The notes under the pieces: model-generated | What the model was told of the DNA's origin: nothing | Databases searched by the model: none | Seen by the model: the letters and a program-made list of their open reading frames with translations, nothing else | Assembly: GCA_015222595.1 (NCBI GenBank) | Contig: JADFVP010000079.1 | Location: forward strand, 1-17,666 | DNA: 17,666 nt | Direction: 5' to 3' | DNA from: Pseudomonadota bacterium | Lineage (GTDB): Bacteria; Desulfobacterota; GWC2-55-46; JADFVP01 | In this document: in pieces, positions 8,680 through 15,706 of the stretch | Layout: each line of letters starts with the position of its first letter | Position numbering within the stretch: the stretch's first letter is position 1 | Position numbers and translations under genes: made by a program

Positions 8680-8710
8680 AAAAAACGCCAAAAGAGACTT
8701 TCCTTTGGCG
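8680..8710 (-). terminator. Intrinsic terminator inside the lipoprotein leader (riboswitch expression platform)
   Basis: On the - strand, CGCCAAAGGA (8710-8701) and TCTTTTGGCG (8695-8686) form a 10-bp stem with one G-U pair and a 5-nt loop (AAGTC), followed at once by six T (8685-8680). It sits about 64 nt upstream of the lipoprotein start codon and downstream of any promoter, so it is an attenuator and not a gene end. Its 5' arm contains CAAAGG (8707-8702), which is also the 3' strand of the aptamer P1 helix. The two structures are therefore mutually exclusive. Ligand-stabilised P1 would prevent the terminator and switch the genes on. Confidence 0.85.
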
Positions 8711-8799
8711 GCTCGGCGGACATGGAAGACGTTCTTTAATCTTCTTTAGCCCCGTTACTCTGCGCACCACGGTTTCCCATGGCTTGCTCTGAGCAAAGG
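8702..8799 (-). promoter_or_regulatory. GEMM-I-class cyclic dinucleotide riboswitch aptamer (candidate 3',3'-cGAMP type)
   Basis: Read on the - strand, 8790-8745 aligns without gaps to Vibrio cholerae Vc2 c-di-GMP aptamer positions 18-63 as I recall them, with about 32 of 46 identical. P1 is CCTTTG (8799-8794) with CAAAGG (8707-8702), in the Vc2 register. P2 is CCATGG-GAAA-CCGTGG (8782-8767), keeping the GAAA tetraloop while two inner stem pairs covary. A47 is at 8761. P3 has CGGG/TCCG and GAAGA/TCTTC stems plus CTAAAG/CATG resembling the tetraloop receptor. C92 is at 8708. Position 20 is A (8788) instead of G, the change that marks GEMM-Ib 3',3'-cGAMP riboswitches of Geobacter relatives. Caveats are changes at usually conserved positions 25, 43 and 48, and weak P1-proximal pairs. 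The terminator directly follows. Confidence 0.75.
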
Positions 8800-8818
8800 T
8801 GTTTATTAAAACAACTAT

Positions 8819-8861
8819 ACTATAGCTACAAAAACTATAGAGTTCTGTGACTTCAATCACC
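8819..8861 (-). promoter_or_regulatory. Candidate promoter with CRP/FNR-family-like box for the lipoprotein-lectin unit
   Basis: On the - strand, TATAGT (8824-8819) matches a -10 hexamer at 5 of 6 positions and would start transcription near 8812, just ahead of the aptamer. No good -35 hexamer is present. Instead TGTGA-N6-TCACC (8846-8861, read on the + strand) matches the CRP-type palindrome at 9 of 10 bases. It is centred at 8853.5, 41.5 nt upstream of the predicted start, the geometry of a class II activator site replacing the -35. A TTGTAG-17-TAATAA alternative ending at 8803 also exists. This is inference from motifs only, and CRP family members in this lineage may use different sites. 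Confidence 0.4.
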
Positions 8862-8882
8862 ATAATTTCGGTAGCATGCCAC

Positions 8883-9017
8883 ATTGACCGGGTCTGCCCT
8901 GTTGTGGTACTTCTTAGAGTAGATGAGACAACAGGCGGGCAAAAGAGTAATCTATCAAGTTTGGGCAAATTAGGCCGAAATGCTCTTTAAAGGTCCCTCT
9001 AATCCCGTCCGGTCAAT
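8883..9017 (+). repeat. Nested inverted repeats, possible structured leader of the wbpA-like operon
   Basis: This fills most of the non-coding stretch between the divergent lipoprotein unit and the dehydrogenase gene. A perfect 9-bp inverted repeat, ATTGACCGG (8883-8891) with CCGGTCAAT (9009-9017), encloses CCTGTTGT/ACAACAGG (8898-8905/8928-8935) and AAAGAG/CTCTTT (8942-8947/8983-8988). Folded as RNA these would give a closing helix with two enclosed hairpins. It ends 37 nt before the ATG at 9055. I recognise no known RNA family. A degenerate mobile-element end is an alternative explanation. The rest of the gap to 9054 holds a moderate ribosome-binding site (AAAGGAA) and no clear promoter. 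Confidence 0.4.
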
Positions 9018-9054
9018 CTTTAACGGCAGGTTCAACTAAAGGAATGAATGTAAA

Positions 9055-10389
9055 ATGACGGAACAGTGCAAGAAGCTACTCGCTCTTTTGACAGACAAGA
9101 AAGCAACTATCGGCATAATAGGACTCGGCTACGTCGGCCTCCCTATAGTTATGCGCTTTTGTGACGAGGGCTTTAAGGTCATCGGTTTCGATGTAGACGC
9201 CAAGAAGGTCGACTCTCTCAACAAGGGAAAGTCGTACATAAAGCATATTCCTTCCAAGGCTATAAAAGAGCTTGTCACTAGCAAAGGCAGAGGCAAAGCC
9301 GCGCGGTTCAAGGCCACCACCAAAATGGGGCTGCTCTCCAAGGCCGACGTCGTAATAATCTGCGTGCCCACGCCGCTCTCGGCAAAGAGAGAGCCGGACC
9401 TCAGGTACGTGGAGGAAACCGCTGAGGAGATAAAGAAAGAGCTGCGCCCCGGGCAGTTGATCTCTTTAGAGTCGACCACCTACCCCGGCACAACGGACGA
9501 GCTTCTGCTTCCGCTCTTTAGCTCCACGGGGCTAAAGGCCGGGCGCGACTTCTTCCTGGTCTACTCCCCTGAAAGAGAAGACCCGGGCCGCATAGACTTC
9601 ACCACCAAGACGACCCCGAAGGTCGTTGGGGGTATAACTGCCAAGTGCCTCGAACTCGGTACAGCGCTCTATTCGTCTATTGTAGATACGGTCGTCCCCG
9701 TCTCTTCCACTCGCGCAGCAGAGCTGACAAAGTTGCTGGAGAACATCTACCGCGCCGTCAATATCGCGCTCGTAAACGAGCTAAAGATGCTCTGCCACAA
9801 GATGGATATCGATCTATGGGAGGTTATAGAGGCCTCCAAGACAAAGCCGTTCGGCTTTCAGGCCTTCTACCCCGGCCCTGGCCTAGGAGGGCACTGCATA
9901 CCGATAGACCCGTTCTACCTGACGTGGAAGGCGCGCGAGTACGACTTTGCCACGCGCTTCATAGAACTCTCCGGAGAGATAAACTCCCAGATGCCGCTCT
10001 ACGTGATCACCAAGGTAATGGATGCGCTGAACGACAAGGGCAAGAGCCTCAAGGGCTCGAAGGTGCTGCTGCTCGGCATGGCGTACAAGAAGGACGTTGA
10101 TGATCTGCGCGAGTCCCCTTCCCTCGAACTCGTAAAAGAGCTGAAGGCAAAGGGCGCCAAGGTTGACTACAACGACCCGCATATTCCTGTAGCAGTTAGC
10201 CACCGCCGGGGCTTCAAGATGCGCTCAACAAAACTGACGGAAAAAGGGCTAAAGAAGTACGACTGCGTGCTCATTGCCACGGATCACAGCGCTTACGACT
10301 ACCGCTGGATACTGAAACACTCCAGCCTGATAGTAGACACCAGAAACGCTACAGCAAAAATCAAAAGTAAAAAAATAGTAAAGGCATAG
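9055..10389 (+). CDS. wbpA: UDP-N-acetylglucosamine 6-dehydrogenase (WbpA-like)
   Basis: This 444-residue cytoplasmic enzyme belongs to the UDP-glucose/GDP-mannose dehydrogenase family, which oxidises the C6 hydroxyl of a UDP-sugar to a carboxylate with two NAD+. The NAD site is GLGYVG at 23-28. STTYPGTT (140-147) and SPEREDPG (171-178) are typical of the WbpA/UDP-HexNAc branch, as is the N-terminal extension of about 18 residues before the Rossmann motif. The catalytic Cys281 lies in PGPGLGGHCIPIDPFYL. The C-terminal UDP-binding domain includes GMAYKKDVDDLRESPS. UDP-GlcNAc to UDP-GlcNAcA is the likely reaction, with UDP-Glc or UDP-GalNAc as alternatives. It is the first gene of the nucleotide-sugar operon, one nt upstream of the epimerase gene. 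AAAGGAA lies 11 nt before the ATG. Confidence 0.88.
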   Translation: MTEQCKKLLALLTDKKATIGIIGLGYVGLPIVMRFCDEGFKVIGFDVDAKKVDSLNKGKSYIKHIPSKAIKELVTSKGRGKAARFKATTKMGLLSKADVVIICVPTPLSAKREPDLRYVEETAEEIKKELRPGQLISLESTTYPGTTDELLLPLFSSTGLKAGRDFFLVYSPEREDPGRIDFTTKTTPKVVGGITAKCLELGTALYSSIVDTVVPVSSTRAAELTKLLENIYRAVNIALVNELKMLCHKMDIDLWEVIEASKTKPFGFQAFYPGPGLGGHCIPIDPFYLTWKAREYDFATRFIELSGEINSQMPLYVITKVMDALNDKGKSLKGSKVLLLGMAYKKDVDDLRESPSLELVKELKAKGAKVDYNDPHIPVAVSHRRGFKMRSTKLTEKGLKKYDCVLIATDHSAYDYRWILKHSSLIVDTRNATAKIKSKKIVKA

Positions 10390-10390
10390 A

Positions 10391-11329
10391 ATGGAAAAAT
10401 TTCTTGTTACAGGAGGCGCCGGCTTCATAGGCTCGAACCTCACGGAGACACTTTTAGAGAAAGGGCACAGCGTTCGCGTGCTCGACAACATGGCGACCGG
10501 CAAAGAGGAGAACCTGAAAGAGTTCTTTGACTCTATCGAGTATATCGACGGCGACATAAGAGACACCTCTACTGTAGAGCGCGCCGTTAAGGGCGTAGAC
10601 TACGTAATTCATCTAGCTGCACTCGGCTCCGTGCCCCGCTCCGTTGCCGACCCCGCAACCACGCACGACGTAAACGCCACAGGTACGCTCAATATTTTAG
10701 TAGCCGCAAAAGAGGCCAATGTCAAAAGAGTCGTCTGCGCTTCCTCATCTTCGGTTTACGGAGACACTCCCGTGCTCCCCAAAGAAGAAGGGATGAACAC
10801 GACGCCTATGTCCCCGTACGCAGTCTCTAAACTCTCTGCCGAGCAGTACTGCCGGGTCTTTCATATGGTCTACGGACTCGAAACCGTCGCAATGCGCTAC
10901 TTCAATGTGTATGGAAAGAAGCAGGATCCGCACTCGCAGTACTCGGCGGTCATACCGAAGTTCGTTGCCGCGCTCTTGGCCGGTGAGGCCCCGACCATTC
11001 ACGGCGACGGAGAGCAGAGCCGCGACTTCACCTTCGTAGAGGACTGCAATCAGGCGAACTACAAGGCCTGCATAGCAGAAGGCGCCGGAGGCTCTTACCT
11101 CAACATCGGGGCTGGCGGGAGAATCTCCATCAACGAACTTTACGAAAAGATAAGGGCCGGGCTTGGTATAGATATTGCCGCGCTCCACTCCGAGCCGAGA
11201 GCCGGAGACGTAAAGCACTCGCTGGCGGATATCTCAAAGGCCGCTTCAACCATAGGGTACTCGCCAAACTTCAATATCGATTCGGGCATAGAGGCCACGC
11301 TCAAGTGGTATACGGATCACCAAGAGTAG
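10391..11329 (+). CDS. wbpP: UDP-N-acetylhexosamine(uronate) 4-epimerase, WbpP/TviC family SDR
   Basis: This 312-residue extended short-chain dehydrogenase has the NAD motif TGGAGFIG (7-14), the catalytic Tyr143 and Lys147 in SPYAVSK, and the Ser/Thr region ASSSSVYGD (118-125). AALGSVPRSVADP, RYFNVYGKKQDP and IHGDGEQSRDF are hallmarks of the WbpP/TviC group, which interconverts UDP-GlcNAc with UDP-GalNAc or the corresponding uronic acids. All catalytic residues are intact. It starts one nt after the dehydrogenase stop, so the pair could produce UDP-GalNAcA, as in Vi antigen or P. aeruginosa O6 biosynthesis. The substrate branch (neutral or acidic HexNAc) cannot be told from the sequence alone. 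Confidence 0.85.
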   Translation: MEKFLVTGGAGFIGSNLTETLLEKGHSVRVLDNMATGKEENLKEFFDSIEYIDGDIRDTSTVERAVKGVDYVIHLAALGSVPRSVADPATTHDVNATGTLNILVAAKEANVKRVVCASSSSVYGDTPVLPKEEGMNTTPMSPYAVSKLSAEQYCRVFHMVYGLETVAMRYFNVYGKKQDPHSQYSAVIPKFVAALLAGEAPTIHGDGEQSRDFTFVEDCNQANYKACIAEGAGGSYLNIGAGGRISINELYEKIRAGLGIDIAALHSEPRAGDVKHSLADISKAASTIGYSPNFNIDSGIEATLKWYTDHQE

Positions 11330-11401
11330 ACTCGCACTTCATGAACTCTCTTCGCGCACACCCGTAATTATAGGCTCAAGCCTTTACCTTTACATTCAAA
11401 A

Positions 11402-13492
11402 ATGACTAAAACAAGAGTAGGCATAGTAGGTGTGGGCCCTAGCGCTGTTACCCACCTCAACTTCTCGCTTAGCTACCGTGGCGTTACCGTCGTCGGTGTA
11501 GTAGACAGCGACGAGCGCGCGCTAAAGGCCTTTGGAGAGCGCAATCGTATAAACGGTTGCTACAACAGCCTAGCACAGTTCATAGAGAGCCGTTCTCCAG
11601 ACGTAGTCCACGTGCTCGTACCACTAAAAGAACGCTTTGCCCTCTGTGCTGAAGCGCTCTCGCTCGGCGTCAACGTAATTGTCGAGAGCCCTATGGCCCT
11701 CAACTCGAAAGAGGCCGAAGAGCTGTACAGGGTTGCCGAAGAGAACGGCCTTATGCTCTCGACCGTACACCCTTCCATCTTTACGGAACCGATGGCAACG
11801 CTCGCCGAGTTGATAGAGACCGGCGCAATGGGGCCCGTTCACAGCGCAGAGGTTCACTACTCTATAGATACCAGAACGGAAGATTTCAGCGACTATCCGG
11901 CCCCAAACGTCTTGCCGTGGCCCTTTGAGCTTCCAGGCTCCATCTATCAGAACTTTCTCCCGGAACCGCTCTTCACTCTGCTGGAGTACATCGGTACGCC
12001 GATCGAAATAGAGGTGATGAGCGACTCCAACGGCGCGCTGCCGCAAGAGATGGCTGACGAGGTATCGGTACTGGTAAAGGGCACAAGAGCGCTCGGCACG
12101 CTTACCCTCTCCTTTGCGCCTACGGAACCGGTACAGCGGTTGAGGGTCTATGGTACGAAGATGAGAGCAGAAGCTGACATAGTAGCCGACAGACTTATAA
12201 CGGAGCGAACGGGCTCCGAGGCCCTGAGGGTTCGCAAGAGAGACTACAACATCAAGAGCGCGCTCAACATTATAGGCTCAAGCGCAAAGAGCCTCTACAG
12301 TTCTTTAAGAGATAAACGCGAACCGCTCTACGGAGTAAAGACGCTGATACACTCCTTCTACGAGGCGCTCAAGTCGAGCGCCGAGGCCCCGGTCTCAAAG
12401 GCCTCGGCACTTGCCGTGCTCGACGCTACAGAAGAGATCTATAAAAAGCTCGATATTACGGAGCTGAAGTTCAACCATATACTCCCTTCGGAGACAAACT
12501 TTCCGCTGATGCATAAAGAGAAGGTACTCGTTACCGGAGGGACCGGCTTCTTCGGGCGGGTTCTCGTCAGACGGCTCGTGAAAGAGGGGTACGAGGTGCG
12601 GGTTCTTGCGCGCAAGCTCTCCGACATCTCGGTCTTGGATGAGCATAAGATAGAAATATTCTACGGCGACACAGCCGATGCGGCCTCGCTCGGCGCCGCC
12701 TTCGACGGAGTTGACGTTGTGATACACGCTGGTATATCTAAGAGGCCGCGCGAAAGCCACACCTCCAACGTCATCGGTACGGAAAAGGTAGTAGAGGCAG
12801 CCAAGACCTCGTACATAGACAAACTTATCTACCTCGGCTCTTGCTCGGTCTACGGGGTATCGGACGCTCCGGGAGGGCTCGTAACAGAAGAGTCTGCTCT
12901 GGAACCTCTTGCTTCCAAACACGGCGAGGTCTGCGAGACTCTGCAGAAGGCCGACTCCATTGTACTCGACGCCATAGACGACGGCCTCTGTGCCGTACTG
13001 CTACGCACAGCAAGAGTTTACGGCCCGGGCGCTGAGTCGTATACGCCCGAGTACACGCTCCGTACGGGAGCTAACTACCTCTCGCTGGACAACGGGCGCT
13101 TTCACCCTCAGTTCGTCCATGTAGAGAACCTCGCCGACGCCGTGCTCCGTGCGCTGCAGAGCGAGAGTGCAGACCGCGAGGTACTGAACGTGGTCGACTA
13201 CGAACCGATTACGACGCGCCAGTACATGAACCGGCTGATAAGGAACGTAAATCCGAACGCCAGAGCCTTCTACGTGCCGTACCCTTTGAGTCGCGCGGCC
13301 ATCACCACGATCGACAGAGTAACCCGTGCCCTCGGTTTTCGCCCTCTCTACAACCGATACGCTCTGGAGTCCACACTCTCAGGAACTGTTTACGACTCTT
13401 CGAAGATACGAAAAGTTCTGGGCTGGAAGCAACGGATCGGCTTCGACACGGCGGCTGGCGAGATACTGGAGTACGAACAGGTCCGCTATTAA
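11402..13492 (+). CDS. Gfo/Idh/MocA-SDR fusion protein with degraded active-site motifs
   Basis: A single 696-residue frame joins two families. Residues 1-355 form a Gfo/Idh/MocA oxidoreductase: a Rossmann start RVGIVGVGPSAVTHL, NVIVESPMAL at 91-100, and a beta-sheet domain to about 350. Residues 373-696 form an extended SDR/NAD-epimerase: VLVTGGTGFFG (375-385), YLGSCSVYG, RTARVYGPG and HPQFVHVENLADAV. The usual EKP lysine is Ser96, and the expected D..H pair in the GG.L.D.G.H motif reads YQNFLPEPL. The SDR lacks YxxxK where EPLASKHGEVCETLQ aligns. Dinucleotide-binding loops look intact. It may therefore be a regulatory or scaffold protein, or use unusual chemistry. A 72-nt gap with no clear Shine-Dalgarno precedes the ATG. 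A nucleotide-sugar role is inferred from context only. Confidence 0.8.
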   Translation: MTKTRVGIVGVGPSAVTHLNFSLSYRGVTVVGVVDSDERALKAFGERNRINGCYNSLAQFIESRSPDVVHVLVPLKERFALCAEALSLGVNVIVESPMALNSKEAEELYRVAEENGLMLSTVHPSIFTEPMATLAELIETGAMGPVHSAEVHYSIDTRTEDFSDYPAPNVLPWPFELPGSIYQNFLPEPLFTLLEYIGTPIEIEVMSDSNGALPQEMADEVSVLVKGTRALGTLTLSFAPTEPVQRLRVYGTKMRAEADIVADRLITERTGSEALRVRKRDYNIKSALNIIGSSAKSLYSSLRDKREPLYGVKTLIHSFYEALKSSAEAPVSKASALAVLDATEEIYKKLDITELKFNHILPSETNFPLMHKEKVLVTGGTGFFGRVLVRRLVKEGYEVRVLARKLSDISVLDEHKIEIFYGDTADAASLGAAFDGVDVVIHAGISKRPRESHTSNVIGTEKVVEAAKTSYIDKLIYLGSCSVYGVSDAPGGLVTEESALEPLASKHGEVCETLQKADSIVLDAIDDGLCAVLLRTARVYGPGAESYTPEYTLRTGANYLSLDNGRFHPQFVHVENLADAVLRALQSESADREVLNVVDYEPITTRQYMNRLIRNVNPNARAFYVPYPLSRAAITTIDRVTRALGFRPLYNRYALESTLSGTVYDSSKIRKVLGWKQRIGFDTAAGEILEYEQVRY

Positions 13493-13560
13493 TGTTTAGC
13501 AGAAGGTGTATAATGAAATGTATGAACAGAGTCGGAACAATTAAAGGAACTGCCAATTAA
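13492..13560 (+). CDS. Possible 22-residue coupling/leader ORF upstream of prsK
   Basis: The ATG at 13492 overlaps the stop of the fusion gene (TAATG), and the frame (MFSRRCIMKC and on) runs 22 codons to TAA at 13558-13560, directly abutting the prsK GTG at 13561. It contains the likely prsK ribosome-binding site AAAGGAA. The arrangement would let ribosomes pass from the fusion gene into prsK by reinitiation. The peptide is basic with two Cys and resembles nothing I know. It may simply be a chance open frame in a short intergenic gap. Confidence 0.25.
   Translation: MFSRRCIMKCMNRVGTIKGTAN
13509..13514 (+). promoter_or_regulatory. Possible -10 hexamer for prsK
   Basis: A perfect TATAAT lies 47 nt before the prsK start. 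No recognisable -35 is found 16-18 nt upstream (only CTATTA-like sequence at the end of the preceding gene), so this could be chance or an activator-dependent promoter separating prsK/prsR from the sugar genes. Confidence 0.25.
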
Positions 13561-15666
13561 GTGCTTATCTACCTGACCATACTTCCGGTACTGGGCGGAC
13601 TGCTCGCCCTGGGGCTGGGGCTCTTTACGCTCAGTAGAAACCCCGGCCACAGGACCAACAGAACCTTTGCGATCGGTATGGGCTCGCTCGTCGTTGCCGA
13701 AACAGGCTCGGCCATTGCGCTGCTCTCATCGTCGCTTGCGGTAATGGAGTTCGGGGTACGACTACAGTCTATCGGTTTTGCACTCGCGCCTCCTCTCTGG
13801 CTGCTCTTCTCGCTCGTCTTTGCAAGGGCGGAGCAGAAGGCGATACTGAAAAAGAGTATCTGGAGCGTAGTGCTTACCTCCATTGCCGCCCTCTTCTTTA
13901 TCGCAATGACCTTTGCCGGCAGGGTCGTAACGGTAATGTCGGAGACCATCGGCGCTGACGGCGGTACGTTCGTAGAGGTTGGAGATGTCGGCAAGTTCTA
14001 CTTCATCTACATGATAGTCGGCCTTGTGCTCGTTCTCATCCATTTAGAGAACACGCTGCGCTCTTCAACAGGTGCTAGAAGGTGGCAGATAAAGTACGTT
14101 ATCCTCGGCATCGGTTCGATACTTGCCTACAAGATCTTCCAGTCGAGCCAGGCCCTGCTCTTCCAGACCTACAGTTTCGACTCTTTACCTCTTACCTCTG
14201 CGATAATACTGATAGCGACCTCTGTGATGGGCGTCTTTATTGTGCGCCACCGCCTGATGGACGTAGATATCTTCATCTCAAGGTACGTGGTCTACAACTC
14301 GCTGACCGTGCTCATCGTCGGTATCTACTTAATAGCAACCGGCCTTGTGATACAGGGCATCAGGTACTTTGAGCTTCCGTACGACAACTTCCTCGTCTCC
14401 ATCTTCATCTTCGCAGCCATACTCCTGCTCTTCATACTTATCTTCATGCGCGACCTCCAGCGCCGCCTGAGACTCTTCGTTTCAATGCATTTCTATAAGC
14501 ACAAGCATGAGTTCAGGGACAGGTGGATGGAGACCACCGAACGGGTCAGCGCCAAAAGCTCCGTTGATGAAATATCGGCCACGCTTATCGACATGCTTAC
14601 CGAGACACTCGGTGCGCGCTCTATCCATCTCTGGCTGATAGACCAGACGTCGAACACCTACCTGAGTGAAGAGTCCGAGCTGCCCGATGAATTTCTCCAG
14701 CTCGACTCGACTCATCCGGTTGTGCTCCATCTAAAAGCAACAGCTGCGCCGTTCTACCTGAACTCCGACTTCGGCGAGCCTGCCATAGAGAACTGTGAAG
14801 CAGTAACGACGCTTGCCTCGGCTACCACTGCGGTACTCTGTGCGCCGGTAATGACCGGAGAGAGCATTATAGGATTTCTCTTGCTGAGCGCAGACGTCGC
14901 CGGGGGCCAGTACGCGCCTGACGACTTCGAGATACTCGGCGCCATGAGCACCCAGGCTGCGGTGCAGATAATGAACATCAGGCTCTACGGCCACCTGATG
15001 CAGATAAAAGAGGTCGAGGTCTTCTCCAAGATGTCGTCGTTCATAATGCACGATCTAAAGAACCTCACAAACTCACTTTCGTTAATTAGCCAGAACGCAA
15101 AGCATAATATTGAGAACCCGGAGTTTCAAAAAGATGCCATAAAGAGCATAGACGGAATAGTCAAGCGAATGAAGGGGCTGATCGAAAAGTTGTCGGATAT
15201 ACCGAAAGGGCTTGAGATTAACAGGAAACTTGTCGATATTAAGTATGTGTCCGACAAAGCCATAGCGAAGATACCGGGAGACAAGGCAAAAGAGGTTATA
15301 ATAACCAACAACATAGAGGCTCTGGAACCTCTAAATATTGACCCCGAAGCGATGGAGATGGTGCTTATAAACCTGATTTCAAACGCCTACGAGGCTATTG
15401 AGCACAGCGGAACTATCATACTGACGGCCACAGCCGATACCCAGAAGGTCTCTATCTCGGTCAAAGACGACGGGCCAGGCATGACACGCGAATTCGTAAA
15501 GAACGAACTCTTTAAGCCGTTCAGCACCACGAAGAAAAGGGGCTTTGGCATAGGCCTCTTCCAGTGCAAAGCGGTTGTGGAGGCGCACAACGGAAAGATA
15601 GACGTAATAAGCCGCGAAGGCGTCGGCACGACATTCAAACTTACTCTACCGAGAAAATTACTCTAA
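13561..15666 (+). CDS. prsK: XrtA/PEP-CTERM system membrane histidine kinase PrsK
   Basis: This 701-residue kinase has the PrsK layout: about 8-9 membrane segments in the first 300 residues, starting at the very N terminus, then a GAF-like sensory domain (about 325-485), then the transmitter. The phospho-acceptor is His497 in IMHDLKNLTN. The ATP-binding domain has the N-box INLISNAYEAI (N604, N608), G1 DDGPGM (636-641), an F-box LFKPFSTTKKRG and G2 GFGIGL (661-666). All key residues are intact. PrsK is known as the partner of PrsR in exosortase A loci, and the signal it senses is unknown. The start is GTG at 13561, with AAAGGAA about 11 nt upstream. prsR follows after 40 nt. The name rests on architecture, sequence character and partner gene. 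Confidence 0.9.
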   Translation: MLIYLTILPVLGGLLALGLGLFTLSRNPGHRTNRTFAIGMGSLVVAETGSAIALLSSSLAVMEFGVRLQSIGFALAPPLWLLFSLVFARAEQKAILKKSIWSVVLTSIAALFFIAMTFAGRVVTVMSETIGADGGTFVEVGDVGKFYFIYMIVGLVLVLIHLENTLRSSTGARRWQIKYVILGIGSILAYKIFQSSQALLFQTYSFDSLPLTSAIILIATSVMGVFIVRHRLMDVDIFISRYVVYNSLTVLIVGIYLIATGLVIQGIRYFELPYDNFLVSIFIFAAILLLFILIFMRDLQRRLRLFVSMHFYKHKHEFRDRWMETTERVSAKSSVDEISATLIDMLTETLGARSIHLWLIDQTSNTYLSEESELPDEFLQLDSTHPVVLHLKATAAPFYLNSDFGEPAIENCEAVTTLASATTAVLCAPVMTGESIIGFLLLSADVAGGQYAPDDFEILGAMSTQAAVQIMNIRLYGHLMQIKEVEVFSKMSSFIMHDLKNLTNSLSLISQNAKHNIENPEFQKDAIKSIDGIVKRMKGLIEKLSDIPKGLEINRKLVDIKYVSDKAIAKIPGDKAKEVIITNNIEALEPLNIDPEAMEMVLINLISNAYEAIEHSGTIILTATADTQKVSISVKDDGPGMTREFVKNELFKPFSTTKKRGFGIGLFQCKAVVEAHNGKIDVISREGVGTTFKLTLPRKLL

Positions 15667-15706
15667 CATCCAGTCCCCCACCACAGGAGCCAACGAAAGA
15701 GAGAGT

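Noticed and set aside
8617..8691. Upstream start (8691) for the FN3 lipoprotein, adding 25 residues
   Set aside because: It would start inside the terminator hairpin, bury the signal peptide behind an N-terminal extension, and lacks the GAGGA seen 7 nt before the start at 8616.
8678..8968. 96-codon open frame on the - strand across the lipoprotein leader
   Set aside because: It covers the riboswitch, terminator and promoter region, has no protein family character and no ribosome-binding site. The RNA structure explains the sequence better.
9645..10100. 151-codon + strand frame overlapping the dehydrogenase
   Set aside because: It is an Arg/Pro-rich shadow frame within a gene whose catalytic motifs are all in the other frame.
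11367..12283. 15-nt direct repeat ATTATAGGCTCAAGC at 11367-11381 and 12269-12283
   Set aside because: One copy lies in the gap before the fusion gene and the other codes for residues in it. A single 15-mer match in 17.7 kb is only mildly unlikely, and no further similarity flanks it.
12395..12922. Long antisense open frame (175 codons) inside the fusion gene, and similar antisense frames at 10745-11218 and 11624-12046
   Set aside because: They lie opposite well-supported enzymes, have no recognisable domains, and reflect strand-mirrored codon bias.
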